A stretch of 64,000 nucleotides of DNA from Patescibacteria group bacterium (GCA_018061755.1 JAGOTP010000001.1:1-64000); one strand, 5' to 3'; numbered from the stretch's first letter, positions 1 through 8,080 are shown. Numbers and translations are program-made. The notes: a model not told the origin generated them from the letters alone.

Positions 1-52
1 TGAGTTCGCGAGCACGCGGACGAACGGATGGTCAGCGCCATAAGCCGAGCAC

Positions 53-127
53 GGCGTGGTAGCCAAGTGGTAAGGCACGGGTCTGCAAAACCTGTATTCG
101 TGGGTTCGATTCCCACTCACGCCTCCA
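53..127 (+). tRNA. tRNA-Cys (GCA)
   Basis: Cloverleaf seen directly: the 7-bp acceptor GGCGTGG pairs with TCACGCC (one G-U), the T-arm is GTGGG-TTCGATT-CCCAC, and the anticodon loop carries GCA. The discriminator base is U, as expected for tRNA-Cys, and CCA is encoded at 125-127. A hairpin terminator follows. Confidence 0.95.
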
Positions 128-132
128 AGAAC

Positions 133-160
133 ATCCTCTGATGAGAGTCAGGGGATTTTC
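133..160 (+). terminator. Terminator after tRNA-Cys
   Basis: A 9-bp stem (133-141 with 148-156, one G-U) around a 6-nt loop, followed by TTTTC. It lies just downstream of the tRNA-Cys CCA end. Confidence 0.7.
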
Positions 161-215
161 TATTCAAAGCACGTTCGATTTACGACACAGTATCCAATTG
201 TTATGATGTACCGGT

Positions 216-611
216 ATGAAAAACATATCAGAGAACCCAGAATCTGCAGCTTCTGTTGAAGCTCAGAATGTTGTAAGACGAGAAAATCTTCCTCCTTCAG
301 GGATGCGAACGTCTAGCTACCTTGTTCCGCATGAGCCCTACCCTGCGGGCGAAGGTGTTGAAATGAGAGAGCTGTTTCCTGACCGTAGCGAGAGTGGTCA
401 CTACCGAAATTATCTGTACTTTGATCCAACAAGAATTGAATTCCAAGAAGTTGATACGACTGGAAATACCCCTGACAAAGAACGCATACTTGGAGCAAGA
501 ATGGCAGAAGAAGGATGGGAGCCTTTAGAGTCTGGCTATGTGACTTTTGGTCAAGGAAAGGTGAATCCAAATGATTCGTCTGTGGCCAGATTTACTCGTA
601 AGAAGGTATAG
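216..611 (+). CDS. Small hypothetical protein (131 aa)
   Basis: I do not recognise this family. The product is soluble, charged and has no signal peptide or membrane segment. Its N-terminal 30 residues look disordered, and it ends in a basic RKKV tail. The start is supported by an extended -10 element (TG-T-TATGAT, 199-207) that ends 8 nt before the ATG with no Shine-Dalgarno sequence, the leaderless pattern seen elsewhere in this window. A strong terminator at 628-667 closes it, so it is a single-gene unit between tRNA-Cys and polA. Confidence 0.65.
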   Translation: MKNISENPESAASVEAQNVVRRENLPPSGMRTSSYLVPHEPYPAGEGVEMRELFPDRSESGHYRNYLYFDPTRIEFQEVDTTGNTPDKERILGARMAEEGWEPLESGYVTFGQGKVNPNDSSVARFTRKKV

Positions 612-627
612 GCGGAAGTTTGGTCTA

Positions 628-667
628 AAAAACAAACGCACTCAGTTCAGCTGAGTGCGTTTGTTTT
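628..667 (+). terminator. Strong intrinsic terminator
   Basis: A near-perfect stem of about 16 bp: AAACAAACGCACTCAG pairs with its complement around TTCAG, followed by a T-run. It separates the small upstream gene from polA. Confidence 0.9.
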
Positions 668-689
668 TGCCCCGTGTTACCCTCTTTCC

Positions 690-3383
690 ATGTCACGCCG
701 CCTCTTCATTTTAGACGCCAATGCCCTTCTCCATCGCGCTTGGCACGCTCTACCACCGCTCACTTCTCCTACAGGTCAGATTGTGAATGCAGTCTATGGC
801 GTCGTGAACGTCATGTTGAAGCTGATTGAGGAGCAAAAACCAGATGCGTTTGTCGCTTGTTGGGATACGAAAGCGCCAACCTTTCGTCATGAGGCCTATG
901 AAGCCTACAAGGCACAGCGTGAGAAGCAACCAGACGAGCTATACGCACAGATTCCTTTGATTCAGCGTGCGCTGACGTTGCTTGGAGTTGAATCGTTCTC
1001 AATGGATGGTTTTGAAGCGGATGACCTGCTTGGAACCATCGCCGTCGGTGCGGCGAAAGATGGCTGGGACGTGACGATCGTGACGGGTGATCGTGATGCG
1101 TTGCAGCTGATCGGACAACATATTTCTGTTTTGACCTTCAAAAAAGGCGTGAGTGAAACACTCCTCTACGATGAAAAGATGTTGTACGAAGTCTTCGGTC
1201 TGACGCCGGAACAATTCCTGGAATACAAAATATTGCGCGGTGATCCATCGGACAATATTCCGGGTGTAAAAGGGATTGGAGAAAAGGGTGCGACGGAATT
1301 GCTGCAAACGTATGGATCGATCGAAGGGATGATGCGAGCGGCACATGATACTGCGGCTAAACTCAGTCCATCCCTCCGACAGAAGCTCCTCACGTCCGAA
1401 AGCGAATTGCCTGGGTTGCGTGACTTGGTGACGATTCGAACGGACGTCCCGTTTAGCTGGTCGCTTGAGACGTTGGCGGAAAAACCGCTTGATGTTGAGG
1501 CTTGGAGATCGTTTTTGCAAGAGATGGGATTCAATAGTTTGCTGAAGCGTTCACTGGGAAAGGACTCTGAACAGAAAAAAACTGGATCAAAGATGAGTGC
1601 TGAATCGGTCGCGGACCATCCAACCAAAGGGAAAAAGGCCACAACCTATACTTCATCCATCTTGGTCGAAGAGGTCGCTAAGAATGAAGCGGATGCCAAG
1701 AAAAAACTCGCTCAACTTAGTGAGTCGCCCGAGCTAGTCATCATGATTCTGGAAGAGGCACCTGATTCCTTGTTTGGAAACGAGGCCTACGGCATCGCTG
1801 TGGCTGATCGTGAGCGCTGTATCGTGTTCCGTCAGACGGAACTGAAAATACCAGCGATACAGACAGCTTTGAATGAGCTGTTCGCTGAACAGAAGCAGCT
1901 CATCGCCCATGACGCAAAGGCGGCCATGCATGGCTTAAGGAAGCTCGGATTAACGCCACCAGAGCGTTGGGAGGCGGATGTGTTGCTGGCTGGGTATCTG
2001 CTCAGTGCGGGTGATCGCGTGTTTACGTTGAATGATTTGGCGGCGCGCTATGAATTGAATGTGTTAGCGGATCGACCGACCCCGTGCGCTATTGCGAGTT
2101 TGATCCGTGCTTTAAACGAACGACAAAAAACAGAGTTAGCAGAAGCGAGCTTGGATAAAGTCTTGCGTGATTTTGAATTGCCGCTGATCCCGGTTCTGTA
2201 TCGAATGGAATGTCATGGCATTTTGATTGATCGACCCTATTTGGGCGAATTATCTGTTGAGTTGGGAAACGAGAAGCGTCGCTTGGAAAAGGCGATGCAA
2301 GAAGCGGCCGGAACAGCCTTCAATCCGGCTTCGCCGAGTCAGTTGGCAGATGTGCTTTTTACGCACCTCAAACTGCCTACTAAGGGCATTAAGAAAGGAA
2401 AAACGGGCTACTCGACGGCTGCTTCTGAACTCGATAAATTGCGTGGCCAACATCCACTCGTCGAGCTAGTCGAAGAATACCGAGAGGTCAGTAAATTGCT
2501 CTCCACCTATGTAGAAACACTGCCGACCATGACGGATGCAGAGGGTCGAATTCATACAACCTTCCATCAAGCAGTGGCGGCCACAGGGCGTCTTTCCTCG
2601 ATGGATCCGAATGTTCAGAATATTCCGATTCGTACGGAAACGGGTCGTCGTATTCGTCATGCCTTTGTCGCTTCTCCGGGCTATACGTTGTTGTCTTGCG
2701 ATTATTCACAGATTGAATTGCGCGTTGTAGCAGCGCTCGCCAACGACAAGCGCATGAAAGAAGCGTTCAATTTGGGGCATGATATTCATACAGATACAGC
2801 TGCGGCGATTTGGGGTGTGTCCCTTGAAGCGGTGACGAAAGAGCAGCGACGCATCGCGAAAGCCATTAACTTCGGCATTATTTTTGGCCAAGGTCCGCAC
2901 GGGTTGTCACAGGTCGCCGGTATCAGTTACGCCGATGCCAAGCAGTTTATTGAAACTTACTTCACCATCTACAGCGGCGTGAAAGTTTTCATGGAAACAA
3001 CCAAAGATTTTGTTCGCAAAAATGGGTATGCTGAGACGTTGTTTGGTCGACGTCGGCTGTTTCCGGATATCCAATCCCCTCTGCCTCAGCTGCGTGCGCA
3101 GGCGGAGCGCATGGCGATTAACATGCCGGTTCAAGGAACAGACGCTGATCTCATGAAACTGGCGATGATTGAGGTAGATGCTCTGTTGCCATCTCTCTCG
3201 CCGAAGAGTCGGCTGCTCCTGCAAGTGCATGATGAATTGGTGCTAGAAGTTCTGCCGGATGAGCTTGAGCGTGTCGCGAAAGCCATTAAACAAACGATGG
3301 AACAGATTCGTGAAATCGGTGTCCCAATCTTGGTAGAAGCTAAAGCCGGCCCCCGCTGGGACGAAATGAAGGCGATTATATAA
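690..3383 (+). CDS. polA: DNA polymerase I
   Basis: Family A polymerase of 897 aa, close to the usual length, acting in Okazaki-fragment processing and repair. Residues 1-290 form the 5'-3' exonuclease (LDANALLHRAWHAL, VTGDRDALQL, and the helix-hairpin-helix GDPSDNIPGVKGIGEKGA). Residues about 320-500 occupy the 3'-5' exonuclease fold, but the expected DxE and other acidic ligands are not visible, so proofreading is probably lost. The polymerase domain has motif A DYSQIE (D671), the O-helix RRIAKAINFG with F in place of the usual Tyr four residues later, and motif C VHDE (847-849). The start is supported by extended -10 TGTTACCCT ending 6 nt before the ATG. A large inverted repeat separates it from holA. 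Confidence 0.97.
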   Translation: MSRRLFILDANALLHRAWHALPPLTSPTGQIVNAVYGVVNVMLKLIEEQKPDAFVACWDTKAPTFRHEAYEAYKAQREKQPDELYAQIPLIQRALTLLGVESFSMDGFEADDLLGTIAVGAAKDGWDVTIVTGDRDALQLIGQHISVLTFKKGVSETLLYDEKMLYEVFGLTPEQFLEYKILRGDPSDNIPGVKGIGEKGATELLQTYGSIEGMMRAAHDTAAKLSPSLRQKLLTSESELPGLRDLVTIRTDVPFSWSLETLAEKPLDVEAWRSFLQEMGFNSLLKRSLGKDSEQKKTGSKMSAESVADHPTKGKKATTYTSSILVEEVAKNEADAKKKLAQLSESPELVIMILEEAPDSLFGNEAYGIAVADRERCIVFRQTELKIPAIQTALNELFAEQKQLIAHDAKAAMHGLRKLGLTPPERWEADVLLAGYLLSAGDRVFTLNDLAARYELNVLADRPTPCAIASLIRALNERQKTELAEASLDKVLRDFELPLIPVLYRMECHGILIDRPYLGELSVELGNEKRRLEKAMQEAAGTAFNPASPSQLADVLFTHLKLPTKGIKKGKTGYSTAASELDKLRGQHPLVELVEEYREVSKLLSTYVETLPTMTDAEGRIHTTFHQAVAATGRLSSMDPNVQNIPIRTETGRRIRHAFVASPGYTLLSCDYSQIELRVVAALANDKRMKEAFNLGHDIHTDTAAAIWGVSLEAVTKEQRRIAKAINFGIIFGQGPHGLSQVAGISYADAKQFIETYFTIYSGVKVFMETTKDFVRKNGYAETLFGRRRLFPDIQSPLPQLRAQAERMAINMPVQGTDADLMKLAMIEVDALLPSLSPKSRLLLQVHDELVLEVLPDELERVAKAIKQTMEQIREIGVPILVEAKAGPRWDEMKAII

Positions 3384-3391
3384 AAGTAGTT

Positions 3392-3505
3392 GATTTAGAA
3401 AGACCCGCTCTTCCAGGAGACCGTTACGCGCCTGCTAGCGCTTCACTTATGCCCTGCGCCGGTCGCTTGGGCAGAGTCTCCTTCCAGAGCGGGTCTTTCT
3501 AAATC
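3392..3505. repeat. 20-bp perfect inverted repeat between polA and holA
   Basis: Arms 3392-3411 and 3486-3505 are exact reverse complements (20 bp), separated by 74 nt. A second inner stem pairs GGAGAC (3416-3421) with GTCTCC (3476-3481). The arms contain GACCCGCTC. As RNA this would be a branched hairpin of about 114 nt. It could be an elaborate terminator, a small RNA, or the remnant of a small mobile element. There is no ORF inside. Confidence 0.8.
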
Positions 3506-3584
3506 GCTTTATATAATCTGGAGAGAGAAATGAAGAGAGGGTGTTGGAAGTTGAAACGTATGTTATAAGAAGTAGGATAAGAAT

Positions 3585-4439
3585 ATGTTGATTGCTTGTA
3601 TCGGGCCGGATGTGTATCGCGCCCTTGAGAAAGGACGGGAATTGGAGCAGGCGTTTCGGCAGAAATATGATCCGGAAGGGACGAGCATTGAGCGTTTGCA
3701 AGAAGATGGAGGTGATTTGGTGGATGAGGTGATTGAGCGAGTGAACACGGTGAGTTTGTTTACGCCACGACGTTTTTTACGTGTGCGTGATCTGTTGAAG
3801 GGTTGTCCGAAGGGGCGTGTGGCAGCCTTGAATAAAGCGCTTTCCGTTGATCCTGAGAATGTGATTGTCGTGACGGTCGAAAGCGACGTTCCGAACGATA
3901 CAACGATGAAGGCACTGGCTGATTTGCCTAAATGGGTTCGGTACGATTTTCCGATCTTGGATACACGTGCGTTTCAAACTTGGATTCGTGAGCGAGCGAC
4001 AGTTTTGAGTTGTTCCCTGAGCGAGCGACAGGTTGAAAAAATCGCAGAACAAGCGGCTGGTGACGCTTGGCAAGCATCACTTCTTCTCTTGCAGGCGGCA
4101 TCTGGAACGGATCCGAACGATGTGTTGTCGGACGAGAAAAATGAGTCAGAGCGCAGTCTCTTTGAATGGGCAGATGCCTATCTGCGACAGGATGCGGATT
4201 GGCGAGCAGCGGTTGAGCAACTTGGTCCAGAAAGTCTCACCTATCCATTTTTATCACAATTACGAGCGTATCAGCGGGTAAAAAGTGGTCAGGAGAATGG
4301 ACTTCCGTCTTTTGTGGCTCGTAAATTGCGGAGTGTTGTCAGTCCCGAGTCGGAAGAGCGGTTTGCGCGGTTATTGGAGGCCGTGATGCTACAGCGTCAG
4401 GGGTATGTTAGAGAGGATGAGTTGTCGGTTCTGTTCTAG
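3585..4439 (+). CDS. holA: DNA polymerase III delta subunit (clamp loader), HolA-like
   Basis: This 284-aa protein fits HolA/YqeN, the clamp-loader subunit that opens the beta clamp. The visible signs are its length, an N-terminal AAA-like domain without a P-loop, the characteristic segment SLFTPRRFLRVRDL (about residues 57-70), a hydrophobic strand ENVIVVTVESDVPN followed by a helical middle region, and a C-terminal helical collar ending in LLEAVMLQRQGYVREDELSVLF. Overall divergence is high, so the call rests on pattern rather than catalytic residues. It lies downstream of polA behind a large inverted repeat, with its own AT-rich upstream region, and ends in an 18-bp hairpin. Confidence 0.7.
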   Translation: MLIACIGPDVYRALEKGRELEQAFRQKYDPEGTSIERLQEDGGDLVDEVIERVNTVSLFTPRRFLRVRDLLKGCPKGRVAALNKALSVDPENVIVVTVESDVPNDTTMKALADLPKWVRYDFPILDTRAFQTWIRERATVLSCSLSERQVEKIAEQAAGDAWQASLLLLQAASGTDPNDVLSDEKNESERSLFEWADAYLRQDADWRAAVEQLGPESLTYPFLSQLRAYQRVKSGQENGLPSFVARKLRSVVSPESEERFARLLEAVMLQRQGYVREDELSVLF

Positions 4440-4470
4440 AAACTCGCATTCAAAGAGCCTTATCTACCCA

Positions 4471-4510
4471 ATCCACCCAAAAAGAAAAATCGTTTTCTTT
4501 TTGGGTGGAT
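4471..4510. terminator. 18-bp hairpin terminator downstream of holA
   Basis: Perfect 18-bp stem (4471-4488 with 4493-4510) and a 4-nt loop. One arm is A-rich and the other T-rich, so it could stop transcription arriving from holA or from the convergent gene at 4552-5193. A second shorter repeat, TCTCGTT/AACGAGA, follows at about 4511-4542. Confidence 0.8.
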
Positions 4511-4551
4511 TCTCGTTGGGCGGAGAACCCACCTTAACGAGAACGGTTCCT

Positions 4552-5193
4552 TTATCCTCCGTTCAGGCAGTCAGCCAGCTGTTTGAGCGAAACGGGGTCG
4601 AACAGATCGATATTGAGACGGTAACCGCCATCATGATTATCCATAGGGGTCAAAATGATGCTGCTGCGCTTCCCCGGAAAGGGAGAGAACTCCTCACGAA
4701 GCATTTGTATAGCCGCGTACGCTTTTGTGCGTTTTGAAGCGCAGACGGATTCAATCTCGCGTGACGTCAGGCTACGCGACCTATGCACATGTTTCACGAA
4801 CAGAGAGAAAATCTGCCACGTCGTCGGAGAGAGTGTCGGAGAAAGTATAGTCCGGTTCGGTCCGCAGCAGATCATAACGTGCTCGCCTTGTTGATCGATC
4901 AACACAAGACGCAGCTTCGCCCGCTCAGATTCCCGGTCAGCCAACCTGAGGACTGCCTGCACGTGCGGCGGCATCCCCCAGCCCGTCGCACAGATGTCAG
5001 ACCAGCTGGTCACTCCCGTAAGATCAGTCAAAACTACCTCGGGGTTTTCTGCGGCGATCGGTGAAGGGTACAGTAGAGACAGCAGTGCTCCTACCGGCGT
5101 TTCCGGAGGAAAACCCAGATTGAGAAAGAGCTCCGCGTTGGGAAGATCGCGGATCAGCACAGTCAAATCTTTGAGTTGACGACTGGATTCCAT
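4552..5193 (-). CDS. Winged-helix protein (OmpR/PhoB-type C-terminal fold), function unknown
   Basis: A 213-aa protein. The C-terminal half (about 115-213) follows the transcriptional-effector winged-helix pattern: LSPTTWQIFSLFVKH, then LTSREIESVCA, then YAAIQMLREEF, ending with ILTP and GGYRLNI. The N-terminal half is not a recognisable receiver domain, so this is probably not a classical response regulator. It is expressed differently from its neighbours: a perfect AGGAGG Shine-Dalgarno lies 10 nt before the ATG, and that element is buried in a hairpin at 5203-5240. Composition is somewhat GC-richer than polA or holA. It is one of the minus-strand cassette-like genes of the window. Confidence 0.7.
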   Translation of the reverse strand: MESSRQLKDLTVLIRDLPNAELFLNLGFPPETPVGALLSLLYPSPIAAENPEVVLTDLTGVTSWSDICATGWGMPPHVQAVLRLADRESERAKLRLVLIDQQGEHVMICCGPNRTILSPTLSPTTWQIFSLFVKHVHRSRSLTSREIESVCASKRTKAYAAIQMLREEFSPFPGKRSSIILTPMDNHDGGYRLNIDLFDPVSLKQLADCLNGG

Positions 5194-5202
5194 GGCTTGT
5201 CT

Positions 5203-5240
5203 ACCTCCTGACAGGAAGAACGCTCTTCCCGTCAGGAGGT
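5203..5240 (-). promoter_or_regulatory. Shine-Dalgarno-sequestering hairpin
   Basis: Arms 5203-5219 and 5224-5240 pair over 17 positions with one mismatch around the 4-nt loop. Read on the minus strand, the downstream arm contains AGGAGG (5209-5204), which is the ribosome-binding site of the 213-aa gene, and the upstream arm contains the matching CCTCCT. The mRNA would therefore hide its own ribosome-binding site. This suggests control by a thermometer-like, ligand or protein switch; the trigger cannot be told from sequence. Confidence 0.7.
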
Positions 5241-5364
5241 AACGTACCCGTTTTCCTAAAAATTAGTAAATATTTTATAACAAAACGATCGAATAGTAAT
5301 TCATATTTTGCTTATTTTAGATAAAAAATATAGTATATATGTTGTAACATATTTCCGACATTTT

Positions 5365-6138
5365 ATGGAACTTACGAAAATCCTTGAGGGCTTTAACCTC
5401 AATCGCAAGGAGGCCTATCTTTACCTAACAGCCCTTGAGCTGGGGACGGCAAGCGCGAAAGACATCGCTTCCAAGGCCGGTCTTCAGCGCACGCATTTTT
5501 ATGACATCTCACAAAAACTCCTCGGACAAGGCTTATTACAGCAAGTCAAAAAGGGGCAAAAACGATTCTTCCAAGCTCTTGAACCAGAAGGATTGATCAA
5601 ACTTCAAGAAAAAAGACTAGAAGAACTCAGGGAAGCGCTCCCCCGCTTCAAAGCTCTTAATAATACCAAGGGGCAAAAAGCTAAGGTTTACTATTATGAA
5701 GGGGCGAATGGTGTAAAGCAGGTCTACGAACAAATGCTTCTGCACAAGGGCGAGATACTCCTCTTCACTACGCCCAGTTTTGTCTCAGCTGAGCGGTTGG
5801 ATCTTCTCAAAGAACACGTACCTCAACGTGTTGCACGAGGGAATGGTCTACGCATGATTGGAGAAGTTTCCCCAGAAAATCAGATGCTTCAAACACGAGA
5901 CCAGGCTGAATTAAGAGAAACTCGCCTACTTCCAAAGAGTCTCTACCATTCCAATATCGAACTCGGTATGTACGGAAATCGCATCTATCTTGTCGATTAT
6001 CAGGAACTCTTTGGTTTAATCATCGAGGCCACGGAAATCTCGAACACCCTCAAAATGATTTTTGAAATTGTCTGGAACAGTGGAAAAATTGTTTCAATAA
6101 AAACGAGTGGATCTTCCCGCCGAGCTTCAGATGCATAA
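5365..6138 (+). CDS. TrmB-family transcriptional regulator
   Basis: A 257-aa protein read from the ATG at 5365; an upstream in-frame start at 5308 is open but adds AT-rich unconserved sequence. The N-terminal winged helix (about 1-70) has the TrmB layout: LTKILEGFNLNRKEAYLYLTALELG, then AKDIASKAGLQRTHFYDISQKLLGQGLL, where the recognition helix follows DIASKAGL. The C-terminal domain has VYYYEGANGVKQVYEQML, the usual TrmB effector region. Members commonly sense sugars or other small ligands; the target here is unknown. A shared terminator with the convergent rpsT closes it. Confidence 0.8.
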   Translation: MELTKILEGFNLNRKEAYLYLTALELGTASAKDIASKAGLQRTHFYDISQKLLGQGLLQQVKKGQKRFFQALEPEGLIKLQEKRLEELREALPRFKALNNTKGQKAKVYYYEGANGVKQVYEQMLLHKGEILLFTTPSFVSAERLDLLKEHVPQRVARGNGLRMIGEVSPENQMLQTRDQAELRETRLLPKSLYHSNIELGMYGNRIYLVDYQELFGLIIEATEISNTLKMIFEIVWNSGKIVSIKTSGSSRRASDA

Positions 6139-6154
6139 CGCAAAATTTGATATT

Positions 6155-6196
6155 TAAAAAACACCTCTCGCAATTGGCAGAGAGGTGTTTTTTTTT
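6155..6196. terminator. Bidirectional terminator between trmB-like gene and rpsT
   Basis: AACACCTCTC pairs with GAGAGGTGTT around a 10-nt loop. It is flanked by an A-run on the left and a run of nine T on the right, so it can serve both convergent genes. Confidence 0.9.
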
Positions 6197-6199
6197 ACC

Positions 6200-6460
6200 T
6201 TATTTCTTATTGACGAGTTTGAAGGCGCTGGCGATTTTTCGCTGAGCGTTGTTGTTGTGCAAGATGTGCGTTTTGGCAGCTTTAGCTAAAGTCTGCTGGA
6301 GCTGTGCCAGAGCGGTTTTTGCTTCGCTGGCTTTGCCATCTTTGACCAAATCGGTCAGTGCACGGGTCAAATGTTTGACGTGCGTCTTGAGACGAAGGTT
6401 TTTCGCAGCACGCTTGTGGTTCTTGCGAAGATCTTTGATGGCAGCTTGCTTGATTGGCAT
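6200..6460 (-). CDS. rpsT: 30S ribosomal protein S20
   Basis: An 86-aa, Lys/Ala-rich, helical protein with the S20 layout: MPIKQAAIKDLRKNHKRAAKN at the N-terminus, then LAQLQQTLAKAAKTHILHNN and a final AQRKIASAFKLVNKK. It binds 16S rRNA during early 30S assembly. The leader is short and pyrimidine-rich (ATCTTCCT directly before ATG) with no Shine-Dalgarno; rpsO has nearly the same pre-ATG sequence. It is transcribed from a clear promoter at 6477-6505 on the minus strand. Confidence 0.95.
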   Translation of the reverse strand: MPIKQAAIKDLRKNHKRAAKNLRLKTHVKHLTRALTDLVKDGKASEAKTALAQLQQTLAKAAKTHILHNNNAQRKIASAFKLVNKK

Positions 6461-6476
6461 AGGAAGATGTCGCGAA

Positions 6477-6505
6477 GAATAGCGGAGCTGAGCGCTTTCG
6501 TCAAT
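6477..6505 (-). promoter_or_regulatory. rpsT sigma70-type promoter
   Basis: On the minus strand: TTGACG (6505-6500), a 17-nt spacer, then TATTCT (6482-6477). This predicts a leader of about 10 nt before the rpsT ATG at 6460. Confidence 0.75.
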
Positions 6506-6783
6506 ATATGGTATACTCAGGCACGTCTTCTGGGAAATTGCGATGGTTTTCAGAAGGCGAAATGCCAGTACACGGTGTCTCTGACGGTTTCATTCTCTGG
6601 GCTGTCGGCAACAATCGCCAGACAAGATGAAAAATACATTGTACGACTCTTGAGTAGGGAGGTATCTAATGAGGTTGAAATTGGAGCGGCAAAATCCTCC
6701 AGAAGCAGCGTTTGACAGCTACCGCCTCCTCTTTTACGCTTCATGCGGCACGAACAGACGAGTTAATGTATTTTACGACACAT
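6506..6783. other. Gap without a supported gene
   Basis: The stretch between the rpsT promoter and tRNA-Arg holds only short frames. A 45-codon frame from 6669 has a GGAGG-like ribosome-binding site but runs into tRNA-Arg, so I do not call it. A GTATACT -10-like element near 6511 could drive the two tRNAs or a small RNA. Confidence 0.5.
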
Positions 6784-6859
6784 GTCTCCATAGTTCAAAT
6801 GGATAGAACGAGAGCGTCCTAAGCTCTGTATAGAGGTTCGACTCCTCTTGGGGACACCA
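6784..6859 (+). tRNA. tRNA-Arg (CCU)
   Basis: The acceptor GTCTCCA pairs with TGGGGAC. The anticodon stem AGAGC/GCTCT encloses loop GTCCTAA with anticodon CCT, and the T-stem is AGAGG/CCTCT. Discriminator A and encoded CCA (6857-6859) are present. Confidence 0.93.
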
Positions 6860-6868
6860 CGCGTTATT

Positions 6869-6884
6869 TGTTTCATGTGAAACG
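6869..6884. promoter_or_regulatory. parS-like ParB site 1
   Basis: TGTTTCATGTGAAACG matches the bacterial parS consensus TGTTTCACGTGAAACA at 14 of 16 positions. It sits between tRNA-Arg and tRNA-Ala, first of three such sites within 1 kb. Confidence 0.75.
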
Positions 6885-6899
6885 TTGTTTGAACAACAC

Positions 6900-6975
6900 G
6901 GGCTGATAGCTCAGTTGGTAGAGCGCTGCATTCGCATTGCAGAGGTCAGGGGTTCGACTCCCCTTCAGTCCACCA
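6900..6975 (+). tRNA. tRNA-Ala (CGC)
   Basis: The acceptor GGGCTGA pairs with TCAGTCC and includes the G3-U70 wobble that identifies tRNA-Ala. Anticodon stem CTGCA/TGCAG encloses loop TTCGCAT (anticodon CGC). CCA is encoded at 6973-6975. Confidence 0.95.
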
Positions 6976-6977
6976 GG

Positions 6978-7014
6978 TTAAACGCCTCGTCATCCGACGA
7001 GGCGTTTAAGTTTT
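6978..7014 (+). terminator. Terminator after tRNA-Ala(CGC)
   Basis: Perfect 14-bp stem TTAAACGCCTCGTC/GACGAGGCGTTTAA with loop ATCC, followed by TTTT after AG. Confidence 0.9.
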
Positions 7015-7097
7015 GGCGTGTTTTTGCCTTCATAATGCGTTTTGTTCGTACGATCTTAGTGGCAACGACTGGTGTTATAGACGAGCTCGCCTAACTC

Positions 7098-7125
7098 GTA
7101 AGTAAGTAAGTAAGTAGGTAAGTAA
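7098..7125. repeat. GTAA tandem repeat
   Basis: About seven tandem GTAA units, one of them GTAG, at the left end of the 1.1-kb gene-free region. Confidence 0.85.
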
Positions 7126-7471
7126 CTTCATCAAGACATCTACACGTGATTTCGAATCCCGTCATTCAGAATACTGAACGAGGTTGGTAGCGGATGGTCG
7201 TCATTCCATACGTGTTCTGACAAAATGCCAGAACAAGATAAGGTGTCTTTTGTTGTCACGCCGCTAGACGTGATTGAGACACCATGTTTAACGACCCATG
7301 AGAGAATAGTCTTCATTTATCCTTGATGATTCAATCTTACGAGTATTTTGAAGAATGAATGATGCCGTTAAGTATGTTTGGTGCATATTGGTATGCGAAA
7401 CATCGAGATTTTCGGAATAAGCATGTTCCCGGTCTCTTTATCCCCGATCAGGCAAAAAAATGACAAACTTC

Positions 7472-7487
7472 TGTTTCACGTGAAACG
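7472..7487. promoter_or_regulatory. parS-like ParB site 2
   Basis: TGTTTCACGTGAAACG matches the parS consensus at 15 of 16 positions, including the CACGTG core. It lies in gene-free DNA between tRNA-Ala and the DnaA-box cluster. Confidence 0.88.
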
Positions 7488-7826
7488 GTAAATGGATTGA
7501 AAATTTACGGTTAGATTTCGGATTTAAGCTAAGGGTTTCAGATAGAATGTGGTTTTATGGGACGGCGGCTGGTAGTTGGTCGGGATAGGCTCTGTATTTT
7601 TTAATGAGATCATATGTAGTTCGCATCGGTCAGATGGACATATTTAAAACATCGTATAACGTGTGAAAGGTCAGCCACAAAGCTTTTATCCTTCTTCGTT
7701 TCTGTTTCGCCTTCGTGCTCATTGTGCCCGGTCATTTCTCTGTTCACGATGAGACGGTTGCTGAATATTCCTAGGTCGGTTAATCGGGAGCGATATCAGT
7801 AAAGTGCCCCCCTAAGATCGATCCGA

Positions 7827-7842
7827 TGTTTCATGTGAAACA
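7827..7842. promoter_or_regulatory. parS-like ParB site 3
   Basis: TGTTTCATGTGAAACA matches the consensus at 15 of 16 positions. It is only about 55 nt from the first DnaA box of the putative origin. Confidence 0.85.
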
Positions 7843-7889
7843 AGACGTTTCTAGTGTGGGCTGTACGAAATTGGTGTGCGGCAAGCGTA

Positions 7890-8080
7890 TTTCATGTGGA
7901 TAAAGTAGTGAAAATATCCACATCTGTTTTCTCTTAAACTACAGTCTTTTTCTAGATATTTGTTGCAGAGAGAAGAACGTAAACAGTTTATACACAACAT
8001 ATACACATAAATAAAACATGTATTTTACGACACTTAATAAACAAGACAACTGAGCGAAGAAAATGATCTGTGTATAAACT
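7890..8080. other. Candidate chromosomal origin (DnaA-box cluster)
   Basis: Boxes seen: perfect TGTGGATAA at 7895-7903, ATATCCACA at 7914-7922 (one mismatch), TTATACACA at 7988-7996, and TGTGTATAA at 8069-8077. The DNA between the last two is strongly AT-rich, a plausible unwinding element. The whole 7015-8157 stretch lacks a credible ORF and carries two of the three parS-like sites; the third lies just upstream. Neither dnaA nor dnaN is in the window, so this rests on the motifs alone. Confidence 0.6.

Noticed and set aside
999-1642. Overlapping minus-strand frames inside polA
   Set aside because: They are opposite the well-conserved 5' nuclease domain, with low-complexity translations and no ribosome site.
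6669-6805. 45-codon frame with a GGAGG-like ribosome site
   Set aside because: It reads into tRNA-Arg and stops there, so it is unlikely to be a protein gene.
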